This document shows, one piece after another, positions 1 through 7,429 of a DNA stretch of 18,000 nucleotides. This DNA comes from CAYVDH01 sp964450355 (GTDB taxonomy: Bacteria > Bacteroidota > Bacteroidia > NS11-12g > UBA955): contig CAYVDH010000064.1 in assembly GCA_964450355.1 (NCBI GenBank), positions 1-18,000 of the forward strand, in the 5' to 3' direction. The notes under the pieces are model-generated. The model had not been told where the DNA came from, ran no database searches, and saw nothing but the letters and a program-made list of their open reading frames with translations. The translations under genes and the position numbers were made by a program. Positions within the stretch are counted from its first letter, which is position 1; each line of letters begins with the position of its first letter.

Positions 1-118
1 TTTATATCTTATTTTCAACTTATTTATAATAATTACAGAAACTATAGTTACAAATTAAATGAAAAAAATGACACAATTATTTGAAAAATTATAATTTATA
101 AATAACACAAAAAAACAT

Positions 119-463
119 TTATAAATACCTATAACTTGCCAACCACTTTCTTGTTTTTAAATATTCTAAATTATCCTGATTGGCATAAGCCTCTTTTTCA
201 AAACTGACAGACATATATGATATGTGATGTTTGAACTTATTGCGAAACATAGCTGTCCAATACTCTATAAAATACCAAATATAGTATGGTATTATTAACA
301 ATTCTAGTTGTTGACGATGATGAATTTTTTCGTGATTAACAATTGTATTATTTCGCCTTGTTTCTTTGTCTTTTAAAAAAATAAACGGCCATAAAGCCAT
401 GCCAGTAACACGTTTATTGTTCAATGTTAAAAGGTTTAATAATACTTGACTGACAATGATCAT
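119..463 (-). CDS. Small HExxH-motif protein, putative minimal zinc metallopeptidase-like
   Basis: The product has 114 residues. Its one recognisable signature is HEKIH at residues 44-48, an HExxH zinc-binding motif, followed by a glutamate in the stretch FEKEAYAN (E91), placed where gluzincin-type enzymes carry their third metal ligand. Hydrophobic stretches lie near residues 2-14 and 22-31, and an aromatic-rich segment (IIPYYIWYFIEYW) at about 57-69 could be membrane-associated. It resembles small uncharacterised proteins I recall from flavobacterial genomes; no function is known to me. The ATG lies 3 bp after the stop of the upstream exported coiled-coil gene, so the two are very probably co-transcribed and translationally coupled. 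Peptidase activity is inferred from the motif alone; 114 residues is short for a complete protease domain, so it may be inactive or structural. Confidence 0.75.
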   Translation of the reverse strand: MIIVSQVLLNLLTLNNKRVTGMALWPFIFLKDKETRRNNTIVNHEKIHHRQQLELLIIPYYIWYFIEYWTAMFRNKFKHHISYMSVSFEKEAYANQDNLEYLKTRKWLASYRYL

Positions 464-466
464 GTT

Positions 467-1840
467 TTAACCATTCCCGTTATTTTCTTCTTCCTTGCGT
501 TTTTTTTCCTCTTCTTCCTTGCGTTTTATTCTCTCTAATCTCTCCTTTTCTATCATTTGCTGAAGCAACTCTTCTTCGGAAATTTCTTTTTCAATTGGCT
601 TGGATTCTGATTTTTCTTTTAATTGTTTATTTTTCAATATCACAGAATCTTGTAATGAGGTAATTTTCTTTTTTAAACTGTCTAATTCTGCTTTTAAATC
701 TCTATTTCTTATTTGTTCTAACGTTAGATTAGTGGTTGCGTTATCTAATTTTTTGTTTAAATCTTTTGTTTCTACAAACAGCCCATTGTTTTCAGAATTG
801 AGGTCTTTATTCTTTTTCTCTAAATCTTCAATTTTATTTTTTTGATTTGACACCATGTTGGTTAAATTGATGATGATGTCTCCATCTTGATTTTTTTGAA
901 CACCAGCTTTGAATTCTTCTAATTTTTTTACTTTATCCTCCAAGGTCATGACAGAAAGTTGTAGTTCGGTATTTTCTTCTTCTAACACAACCACTTTACT
1001 CTTATACCTCAATAAATTATTTTGCAAAGCGGTATCCGAAGAACTTGAATTTCTGTTTGAACCATTTTCAATCAATTTTATTTTTGTTTTCAAATCATCA
1101 ATTTCCTTGTCTTTTTTATTGATTTGTTCTTTTAATTTAACAATGATTTGAGTGAACGCCTGTTCTTCAACTTTGGTATTTCCCACTGTGATTGTACTTA
1201 AATCCACAGATTCTTCACCTTTAACCTTTAGATAATCAAATTTCGCTTTGCTATTAGGGCCTATGTATATTCCCACTCTGCCATTCATCATTTCAATTTC
1301 AGTAAACGAAACAACAAAATAACCATTTAAATACAAATCAAAAACTTTATCGTACGTTTTGATGACGATGTTGTTTTCAACTTTAGTTAAATATTGATTT
1401 TTAACCCATCCATTTCCAGTTGTCGATGAAATAGGCACCAATTTATCGCTGTAAACTCTCACAATTCTGAACTCTTTTTTTTGATTTACTTCTATAAGCA
1501 ATCCACCGGTTCCATCATTTTGTGCCATCAACAATACTCCAGCACTTTGTTTTTTATTGTTGTGTTCAGAAAAACTAATTTGGGACTCAAACTCAAAGGC
1601 AGAAAAGACATCGCCAGTTGTAGGCATGAGGTAATAGCCTAGTTTTTTAGATTTACGAAACAATTCATAATACCCATTTTGAGCAATGAATAGGTTATCA
1701 GCATTGAATACATTTTCCCAGTTTTTTTCAATGTTATCAAACGGCTCGTTGTATAACACCTTTGTAAATTCTTTATTTACAACCTGTGCTTGGGAAAAAA
1801 AAGTAAAACAAATTGTAAAAAGTAAAATAAATTTCTTCAT
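467..1840 (-). CDS. Exported protein with jelly-roll-like domain and long coiled coil
   Basis: The product has 457 residues and begins with a clear signal peptide (residues 1-19, ending SQAQ). Residues about 30-210 look like a beta-sandwich of the LamG or DUF1080 (3-keto-disaccharide hydrolase) type: EPFDN near the start, a SAGVLLMAQNDG strand, and a closing GRVGIYIGPNSKAKFDYLKVKG strand, which is typical of concanavalin-like folds. From about residue 225 to 450 the sequence is heptad-rich and charged, consistent with a long coiled coil, ending in a K/E tract (KRKEEE repeats) and NNGNG. No catalytic residues are recognisable. It is first in a two-gene minus-strand operon with the HExxH protein. 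A -7 promoter element lies about 35 bp upstream of the ATG. Likely periplasmic or surface located; the fold is recognised only by pattern and the role is unknown. Confidence 0.8.
   Translation of the reverse strand: MKKFILLFTICFTFFSQAQVVNKEFTKVLYNEPFDNIEKNWENVFNADNLFIAQNGYYELFRKSKKLGYYLMPTTGDVFSAFEFESQISFSEHNNKKQSAGVLLMAQNDGTGGLLIEVNQKKEFRIVRVYSDKLVPISSTTGNGWVKNQYLTKVENNIVIKTYDKVFDLYLNGYFVVSFTEIEMMNGRVGIYIGPNSKAKFDYLKVKGEESVDLSTITVGNTKVEEQAFTQIIVKLKEQINKKDKEIDDLKTKIKLIENGSNRNSSSSDTALQNNLLRYKSKVVVLEEENTELQLSVMTLEDKVKKLEEFKAGVQKNQDGDIIINLTNMVSNQKNKIEDLEKKNKDLNSENNGLFVETKDLNKKLDNATTNLTLEQIRNRDLKAELDSLKKKITSLQDSVILKNKQLKEKSESKPIEKEISEEELLQQMIEKERLERIKRKEEEEKKRKEEENNGNG
486..527 (-). repeat. Short tandem repeat, 18-bp unit at 24-bp offset
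   Basis: The same 18 bases occur at 486-503 and 510-527, offset by 24 bp, which is eight codons. They encode the repeated KRKEEE block at the C-terminus of the exported coiled-coil protein. Because 24 is divisible by three, gain or loss of a unit would keep the frame. This looks like slippage-type expansion of a charged tail. Confidence 0.7.
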
Positions 1841-1856
1841 CTTTGCAGGTAATACC

Positions 1857-1870
1857 CTATTATTTAATAG
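1857..1870. promoter_or_regulatory. Inverted repeat in the divergent intergenic region
   Basis: CTATTA-TT-TAATAG is a perfect 6+2+6 inverted repeat in the 56 bp between the divergent exported coiled-coil and DUF4249 genes. It overlaps the predicted transcription start of the minus-strand gene (about 1870). It could be an operator, but it is AT-rich and short, so chance is a real alternative. Confidence 0.3.
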
Positions 1871-1874
1871 TGAG

Positions 1875-1882
1875 CAAATTTA
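1875..1882 (-). promoter_or_regulatory. Predicted Bacteroidota -7 promoter element for the minus-strand operon
   Basis: Read on the minus strand the site is TAAATTTG, an exact match to TAnnTTTG. Transcription would start near 1870, giving a leader of about 30 nt before the ATG at 1840. No TTG element is found at the usual 17-23 bp further upstream, so the match rests on the -7 box alone. Confidence 0.5.
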
Positions 1883-1896
1883 GTATTTTTTATTCA

Positions 1897-2925
1897 ATGA
1901 AGAAGTGTTTTAGTGATTTTAGTTTTTTAATTGTTGTTTTATTCTCATTTTCTTGTTCAAATGATTTAGAAGTTTTGGCACCATATGAGGAAAATGCGCT
2001 GATATATGGTTTATTAAATCCAAACAGCGATACACAATTCATCAAAATCAACAAATTATTTACAAATCCAAATCAAAAAGCAAAAGATGTAGCCCAAATT
2101 TCAGATTCTTTGTATTTTGATTCCATCAATCCCGTCATTATTGAAGAACAAACAGGCAGAATTATTCCGTTATACAGAGCCAATGTCCTGTTTAAACAAA
2201 GTGGCATATTTTCTAATTCTCCCAACTATTTATATGCTACTACCGAAAAAATTTTCCCAAGAATAGGCAATCAAAACGCCACATACCGACTAGAAGTAAA
2301 ACTTCCAAAATCTGGCAAAGTAATCTCTTCTGTAACCAATATACCTGATTATTTCACTTCAATTGCTCCTGTAAATCCTTCCATTTTACCTAAGCAAATA
2401 AGTTTTCCTGATTCATCAAGTGGTTTTGTAAATACCAGAATACAATTCACTAGTCCACTTAAAAGCAAAGTATTTGATGGCATATTTTATTTTAATTATT
2501 TAGAAGTTAATAAATCAGATACAAACATTAAAATAAAAAAAACTCTTGCTTTGCATTTGTTTGATGGATACAGATCCACATCAGACAAAAGACAAGAAAA
2601 TTTCAACATCAATTATCGAGGCATCTATTTTTACAACAATGTGCTTTTAAAACTTAAAATAGACCCTAACATCGAAAGAAGATTTTTGCCCTGTGAATTT
2701 ACAATTTTTGCTGGAAATCTTGAATTGGATAATTACATGCAAGCAAGCAAACCATCCATTGGTATAGTTCAAAAACAAACTGACTACAGCAACATCACCA
2801 ATGGTACTGGCTTATTTGGAGCAATTAATGTAAGCAAAATCGACAACATTCAATTGACATCAAATTCTAAAAAAACTTTTTTAAACTATAAAAGTTTAAA
2901 ACCATTAGGCTTTACTTTAAACTAA
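1897..2925 (+). CDS. DUF4249-type outer-membrane lipoprotein
   Basis: From ATG 1897 the product has 342 residues and a lipoprotein signal peptide: a basic start (MKK), a hydrophobic core and the lipobox FSFSC with the lipidated cysteine at residue 20. An in-frame ATG at 1843 would add 18 residues that do not fit a signal peptide, so the later start is preferred. After the cysteine the sequence runs EENALIYGLLNPNSDTQFIKINKLF, here split as EENALIYGLLNPN and then SDTQFIKINKLF, a pattern typical of DUF4249 beta-rich lipoproteins of Bacteroidota. The rest is beta-rich with no catalytic motif. Such proteins often sit beside TonB-dependent receptors, but none is adjacent here. Transcribed divergently from the coiled-coil gene. 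The family call is by pattern and the ligand is unknown. Confidence 0.75.
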   Translation: MKKCFSDFSFLIVVLFSFSCSNDLEVLAPYEENALIYGLLNPNSDTQFIKINKLFTNPNQKAKDVAQISDSLYFDSINPVIIEEQTGRIIPLYRANVLFKQSGIFSNSPNYLYATTEKIFPRIGNQNATYRLEVKLPKSGKVISSVTNIPDYFTSIAPVNPSILPKQISFPDSSSGFVNTRIQFTSPLKSKVFDGIFYFNYLEVNKSDTNIKIKKTLALHLFDGYRSTSDKRQENFNINYRGIYFYNNVLLKLKIDPNIERRFLPCEFTIFAGNLELDNYMQASKPSIGIVQKQTDYSNITNGTGLFGAINVSKIDNIQLTSNSKKTFLNYKSLKPLGFTLN

Positions 2926-2940
2926 CTAAATAAGCCAAAA

Positions 2941-2997
2941 TGACATACAAATGTCATGATTAAATAGAATCTATGACTAAAAAACAGACAAATGTCA
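2941..2997. promoter_or_regulatory. Palindrome plus repeated 10-mer upstream of dnaK, putative operator
   Basis: TGACAT-ACAA-ATGTCA (2941-2956) is a perfect 6+4+6 inverted repeat. Its right part, ACAAATGTCA (2947-2956), recurs exactly at 2988-2997, 41 bp downstream, close to four helical turns. The second copy also forms the smaller repeat GACA-AA-TGTC. Both lie 47-104 bp upstream of the dnaK ATG. This is not the CIRCE element bound by HrcA. The spacing suggests two operator sites for one regulator on the same DNA face; the regulator is unknown. Confidence 0.45.
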
Positions 2998-3044
2998 GTG
3001 AAAATTAAATGGCATTTTGTTTGATTCAATTAGAATAAAATATT

Positions 3045-4946
3045 ATGAGTAAAATTATAGGAATAGATTTAGGAACTACCAACAGTTGCGTTTCAGTAAT
3101 GGAAGGAAATGAACCTGTGGTAATTGCCAACTCCGAGGGAAAAAGAACTACTCCTTCTGTGGTTGGATTTTTAAAAGATGGGGAACGTAAAATTGGTGAC
3201 CCTGCTAAAAGACAGGCCATTACTAATCCAATCAATACCATTTTTTCAATTAAAAGGTTTATGGGAAATACTTACGACCAAATATCCGTTGAAAAAAGCA
3301 GAGTACCATACAATGTGGTAAAAGGAGACAACAATACTCCAAGAGTAAAAATTGATGACAGACTTTTTTCACCACAAGAAATCAGTGCCATGATACTTCA
3401 AAAAATGAAAAAAACAGCTGAAGATTATTTAGGCACAGAAGTGAAAGATGCTGTAATTACAGTTCCTGCATATTTCAACGATGCTCAAAGACAAGCCACA
3501 AAAGAAGCAGGTGAAATTGCTGGTTTGAATGTGAAAAGAATCATCAACGAGCCAACAGCTGCTGCACTTGCTTATGGATTAGATAAAAAAAGTTCAGACC
3601 TAAAAATTGTAGTGTTTGATTGTGGTGGAGGTACTCATGACGTATCAGTTCTTGAATTAGGAGATGGCGTTTTTGAAGTAAAATCAACAGATGGAGATAC
3701 TCATTTAGGGGGTGATGATTTTGACCAAAAAATCATTGATTGGTTAGTTCAAGATTTTAAAGACGAAAATAGCGGCTTGGACTTATCTAAAGACCCAATG
3801 GCACTTCAAAGATTAAAAGAAGCTGCTGAAAAAGCTAAAATAGAATTATCAAGCTCTAATTCCACTGAAATCAATTTACCATACATCATGCCAGTGGATG
3901 GAATACCTAAACACTTAGTTAAAACTTTAACTAAAGCAAAATTTGAACAATTAGTAGATGATTTAATTCAAAGAACGATTGAACCTTGTAAATCAGCTCT
4001 AAAAAATGCTGGCTATTCAACTTCAGATATCAACGAAATTATATTGGTAGGTGGAAGTACAAGAATACCTGCAATTCAAGCTGCAGTTGAAAAATTCTTT
4101 GGCAAAGCTCCATCTAAAGGGGTGAATCCAGATGAAGTTGTTGCTATTGGTGCAGCTATCCAAGGTGGTGTGTTAACAGGCGAAGTAAAAGACGTGTTGT
4201 TATTGGATGTTACTCCTTTAAGTTTAGGAATTGAAACTTACGGTGGAGTAATGACCAGACTAATAGAATCAAACACCACTATCCCTACTAAAAAAAGTGA
4301 AACTTTTAGTACGGCAAGCGACAACCAACCTAGTGTTCAACTGCACGTATTACAGGGTGAAAGACCTATGGCAAAAGACAATAGAACTATTGGTATGTTC
4401 AATTTAGATGGAATACCATCAGCACCAAGAGGAGTTCCTCAAATTGAAGTGACGTTTGACATCGATGCCAATGGAATATTAAATGTAAGCGCCAAAGACA
4501 AAGGTACTGGCAAAGAACAAAAAATAAGAATTGAAAGCAGCAGTGGATTAAGCAAAGAAGAAATTGAGAAAATGAAAAGAGAAGCTGAAGCCAATGCCGA
4601 ATCTGACAAAAAAGCAAAAGAAGAAATTGAAAAATTAAATGCTGCTGACACTTTGGTATTCACTTCAGAAAAAAACCTGAAAGACTATGGAGATAAAATC
4701 CCTTCTGATAAAAAAGTAGCCATAGAATCTGCTCTTGGCAAATTAAAAACTGCTCATCAAAACAAAGACATATCTGCATGCGATACTGCAAGCGAAGAAC
4801 TTAATAAAGCTTGGGAAGCAGCAAGTCAAGATTTATACAATGCACAGCAAAACGCTAATGCAAATGCCAATCCAGATGCAAATGCTAATTCAACTGGCGA
4901 AGAAGGAACAACAGTTGAAGATGTGCCATTCGAAGAAGTAAAATAA
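3045..4946 (+). CDS. dnaK: Molecular chaperone DnaK (Hsp70)
   Basis: The product has 633 residues, full length for DnaK. The N-terminal ATPase domain opens with GIDLGTTNSC (residues 5-14), the phosphate-binding loop. The second phosphate loop reads DCGGGTHD (192-199), where many DnaKs, including E. coli, have DLGGGTFD; the key glycines and threonine T197 are kept, so activity should be normal. The inter-domain linker LLLDVTP precedes the substrate-binding beta domain and helical lid. An Asn-Ala-rich spacer (603-615) comes before the C-terminal tail, which ends in acidic residues and VPFEEVK. It acts in the cytoplasm with DnaJ and GrpE to fold and rescue proteins; neither partner gene is in the window. 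It appears monocistronic, with a strong terminator after it and a palindrome plus repeat upstream that may control stress induction. Confidence 0.98.
   Translation: MSKIIGIDLGTTNSCVSVMEGNEPVVIANSEGKRTTPSVVGFLKDGERKIGDPAKRQAITNPINTIFSIKRFMGNTYDQISVEKSRVPYNVVKGDNNTPRVKIDDRLFSPQEISAMILQKMKKTAEDYLGTEVKDAVITVPAYFNDAQRQATKEAGEIAGLNVKRIINEPTAAALAYGLDKKSSDLKIVVFDCGGGTHDVSVLELGDGVFEVKSTDGDTHLGGDDFDQKIIDWLVQDFKDENSGLDLSKDPMALQRLKEAAEKAKIELSSSNSTEINLPYIMPVDGIPKHLVKTLTKAKFEQLVDDLIQRTIEPCKSALKNAGYSTSDINEIILVGGSTRIPAIQAAVEKFFGKAPSKGVNPDEVVAIGAAIQGGVLTGEVKDVLLLDVTPLSLGIETYGGVMTRLIESNTTIPTKKSETFSTASDNQPSVQLHVLQGERPMAKDNRTIGMFNLDGIPSAPRGVPQIEVTFDIDANGILNVSAKDKGTGKEQKIRIESSSGLSKEEIEKMKREAEANAESDKKAKEEIEKLNAADTLVFTSEKNLKDYGDKIPSDKKVAIESALGKLKTAHQNKDISACDTASEELNKAWEAASQDLYNAQQNANANANPDANANSTGEEGTTVEDVPFEEVK
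4851..4889 (+). repeat. Asn-Ala low-complexity tract in DnaK
   Basis: Codons 603-615 alternate AAT/AAC with GCN, interrupted once by Pro-Asp (NANANANPDANAN). The octamer GCAAATGC occurs twice in it. This is the flexible spacer before the acidic DnaK tail, a region that varies freely between species, and it probably arose by slippage. Confidence 0.7.
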
Positions 4947-4975
4947 GATAATTTTAAACAACTACATTGTAATTT

Positions 4976-5006
4976 AAACCCAACTGTTTTTCAGTTGGGT
5001 TTTTTA
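4976..5006 (+). terminator. Rho-independent terminator after dnaK
   Basis: AAACCCAACTG (4976-4986) and CAGTTGGGTTT (4992-5002) form a perfect 11-bp stem around a five-T loop, followed immediately by a T-rich run. It starts 29 bp after the dnaK stop codon. This is the clearest terminator in the window and separates dnaK from the DUF4836 operon. Confidence 0.92.
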
Positions 5007-5030
5007 TTTTTTATTTTTCTTCAATCCCTA

Positions 5031-5038
5031 TATATTTG
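5031..5038 (+). promoter_or_regulatory. Predicted -7 promoter element for the DUF4836-ABC-FtsX operon
   Basis: TATATTTG matches TAnnTTTG exactly. It sits between the dnaK terminator and the ATG at 5057, predicting a start near 5043 and a leader of about 13 nt. No matching TTG upstream element is visible; that zone is occupied by the terminator's T-rich tail. Confidence 0.55.
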
Positions 5039-5056
5039 TTTTTCAATATATAAAAA

Positions 5057-6781
5057 ATGCTAAAAAAAATACTACTTATCGGTTTAGGTGTGGTAACCCT
5101 TGGAGGTACTGGTCTTTATTTATACTTTAAAGGCTCAAATAATCATTTAGCATTGGTACCTAAAGATGCTGTGGCTGTCTTTTCAATACACTTTAAAAGT
5201 CTTTTTGACAAATTAGACATTAATGGTGAATTTAAAAACACTGAATTAAGCAAAATGATGAATAAAAATTTAGAAAAAGAAAATTTTAAACCACATGAAA
5301 AAAAGATATTTGAACAATTAAAAAAAGACCCAATGTCTTGTGGAATTAATTTATTAAGTCCAATGTATGTTTATGTAGTTGCAGATAAAGTAAGTAATTA
5401 TTCTGCCGCTGTCATAGACATAAAAGACTTAGACAAATTCAATGAATTCATTAAACAATTCCCTGAACTTACAATCAACAATTACATCGATTATAAAACA
5501 ACAATCATAAGTCATAACTTGGCATTGATATGGAACAAAAATGGGTTAGTAGCCATGGATAAATATACATTTGAGAGAGAAATATCAGATGCTAAAGAGG
5601 TCATTTTAATTCCTAGTAAAGACAACATCAAACAAAATACCAATTTCAAACATTTTGAAGACGATAAAGACATTAACTTTTTTGTTAATTACAAACAGCT
5701 CTTAAAATTACCTCAGCTGAACAGCGCTATGGATCAAATTGAAAGCCTGTTCAATAAAAATGATGAAACTGTAATGGTGGGAGGACTTGATTTTAAAGAC
5801 AATGACATAGAAATGGAAATGGAAGTGAAATACCCTAATTCGTCTATGAAAGAAACCATGAACATTTATAAAGACAATGGCATTTCTGATGAAGCCATAA
5901 ACTTAATGACTTCTGATAAATTAATAGCTGGAATTTCCATGAATATAGATTTATTTAAAATTAAAAACCTATTAAAAACAATGGATGCAAACATATATGA
6001 CCAAATTGAAAAAACATTAAAAGAAAAAGGGTTAAGCATGGATGAACTAGTAAAATCATTCAGCGGTGAAATGACATTTGCATTGAACGGATTTGAGTCC
6101 AAACAAGTAAAAACAATGAGTTATGAGTACAATGAAAGCATGGAAGATTATGAAATTGTAGAAGTAGATAGAACGCAAAACATTCCCAAATTCAATGTCA
6201 GCTTAGGTGTTAAAGACAAAAACACTTTGGCTAAAATCATGAAATTACTTCCTTTTCAAAAAAACGGAAATGTGTATAATTTAAACCTCCCTAAAATGAA
6301 TTCCAATATAGTGGAAACTAATTATGGCGTTACCTTCACTAGCGATTCTCTGTTTGCACAACAACTTGCAACAAAAGTAAAATACAGCAATAAGATTGAA
6401 TCAAACATCAAAGAAAAATTCAAAAACTCTTCTGTTTATCTCTATTTTGATATCGCCTCATCCGATTTATCAAATTATATGAAAACAACAACACAAGGCA
6501 TAGAAGAAATTAAATTTGAAACGGTCATTTCCCCTGTGCTCAAAACATATAAATACATTGAAGTATCTCAAAAAGATAACAAATCAACTTTTAACATCTA
6601 TTTATATGAAGGCAAAGGCAATTCATTACTTAAAATCATTAAAAGTTTTGACCAAGCTATAATTGAAGAAAACAAAAAAATGGAAGAGAGTAAAAAAGAA
6701 TATGAAAGCAGAATGAATCAAGAAAGATTGTTAGAAGAAATACCACAAATAGAAGAGGAAGCTACTGAAATCCCTAATTAA
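5057..6781 (+). CDS. DUF4836-family protein, membrane-anchored
   Basis: The product has 574 residues. Residues about 4-24 form one hydrophobic segment (ILLIGLGVVTLGGTGLYLYF) without a lipobox, so the protein is probably anchored in the inner membrane with its body in the periplasm. Right after it the sequence reads LVPKDAVAVFSIHFKSLFDKLD, that is PKDAVAVFSIHFKSL, matching the opening of DUF4836 proteins, as does the following DPMSCGINLLSPMYVYV region. The body is alpha/beta without recognisable catalytic residues. The C-terminus is a charged, helix-prone tail (EENKKMEESKKEYESR, then acidic). The ABC ATPase gene starts directly after its stop with no gap, and an FtsX-type permease follows, so all three probably act together, perhaps with this protein as the periplasmic partner of the transporter. 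Function unknown. Confidence 0.8.
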   Translation: MLKKILLIGLGVVTLGGTGLYLYFKGSNNHLALVPKDAVAVFSIHFKSLFDKLDINGEFKNTELSKMMNKNLEKENFKPHEKKIFEQLKKDPMSCGINLLSPMYVYVVADKVSNYSAAVIDIKDLDKFNEFIKQFPELTINNYIDYKTTIISHNLALIWNKNGLVAMDKYTFEREISDAKEVILIPSKDNIKQNTNFKHFEDDKDINFFVNYKQLLKLPQLNSAMDQIESLFNKNDETVMVGGLDFKDNDIEMEMEVKYPNSSMKETMNIYKDNGISDEAINLMTSDKLIAGISMNIDLFKIKNLLKTMDANIYDQIEKTLKEKGLSMDELVKSFSGEMTFALNGFESKQVKTMSYEYNESMEDYEIVEVDRTQNIPKFNVSLGVKDKNTLAKIMKLLPFQKNGNVYNLNLPKMNSNIVETNYGVTFTSDSLFAQQLATKVKYSNKIESNIKEKFKNSSVYLYFDIASSDLSNYMKTTTQGIEEIKFETVISPVLKTYKYIEVSQKDNKSTFNIYLYEGKGNSLLKIIKSFDQAIIEENKKMEESKKEYESRMNQERLLEEIPQIEEEATEIPN

Positions 6782-7420
6782 ATGGATATTCACCTAAATT
6801 CATTAATTCCACATCCACTTGAGGAAAACATTGACAGTGGAAGTATTTGGAGGAAAGACACCACATTATTTTCCAATAAAAAGTACTTAGCAATTGCCCC
6901 ATCAGGCAAAGGCAAAAGCACTTTAATCAATATCCTTGCGGGCAATCGAAAAGATTATCAAGGAAATGTATTGATTGAAAACAAACAGCTTAAATCCTTT
7001 ACACTAAATGAAATTGCTTACTATCGACAAAGTAAAATTTCGGTTGTTTACCAAGATTTAAAATTATTTCCTCAATTAAGTGCATATGAAAACATAGATA
7101 TCAAACAACGTGTTTTCAAACATGTGAACAAAGATAAAATTTTGTATTTTTTTGAACGCATGGGACTTAAGGGTTTTGAAAACAAACCTACTTATCAGAT
7201 GTCGATGGGACAACAACAACGACTTGCCATCATCAGAGCATTTTCACAACCCTTTAAATGGTTATTGATGGATGAACCTTTTAGTCATTTAGATGATGTA
7301 AACATCGAGATAATAACTGCCTGTATTGATGAACAATTAAAAGAAAACAATGCCGGATTATTACTTACTTCATTGGGCTCAAAATACCAATTCAATGATT
7401 ATACCTTAGTTCAAGTTTAA
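6782..7420 (+). CDS. ABC transporter ATP-binding protein, atypical motifs
   Basis: The product has 212 residues and all ABC ATPase landmarks in order: Walker A APSGKGKST (39-47), Q-loop glutamine Q91 in VVYQDLKLFP, signature MSMGQ (140-144), Walker B LLMDE (161-165) with catalytic E165, and D-loop SHLD (168-171). Three deviate from consensus: the first Walker A glycine is alanine, the signature is MSMGQ rather than LSGGQ, and the H-loop histidine is absent (TSLG at 196-199). The ATP-contacting lysine (K45) and catalytic glutamate are intact, so hydrolysis remains plausible. The overall type fits LolD/MacB/FtsE-like ATPases that pair with FtsX-type permeases, and such a permease is encoded 9 bp downstream. 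Start and preceding stop abut directly, indicating translational coupling. Confidence 0.9.
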   Translation: MDIHLNSLIPHPLEENIDSGSIWRKDTTLFSNKKYLAIAPSGKGKSTLINILAGNRKDYQGNVLIENKQLKSFTLNEIAYYRQSKISVVYQDLKLFPQLSAYENIDIKQRVFKHVNKDKILYFFERMGLKGFENKPTYQMSMGQQQRLAIIRAFSQPFKWLLMDEPFSHLDDVNIEIITACIDEQLKENNAGLLLTSLGSKYQFNDYTLVQV

Positions 7421-7429
7421 CTCAATTAC

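Noticed and set aside
40..94. Palindrome AACTATAGTT (40-49) and an 11-codon frame starting at 59
   Set aside because: Both are short and AT-rich, with no coupled gene in view to give them meaning; the left 118 bp otherwise show nothing I can support.
600..1151. Two plus-strand open frames (about 80 codons each) inside the exported coiled-coil gene
   Set aside because: They are Ser/Phe-rich mirror translations of Lys/Glu-rich coiled-coil codons, with no promoter or family match.
1843..1896. Upstream ATG adding 18 residues to the DUF4249 lipoprotein
   Set aside because: The extension would bury the lipoprotein signal peptide, which begins perfectly at the ATG at 1897.
2926..3044. CIRCE/HrcA operator upstream of dnaK
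   Set aside because: No TTAGCACTC-N9-GAGTGCTAA or close variant is present; the palindrome found there has a different sequence and spacing.
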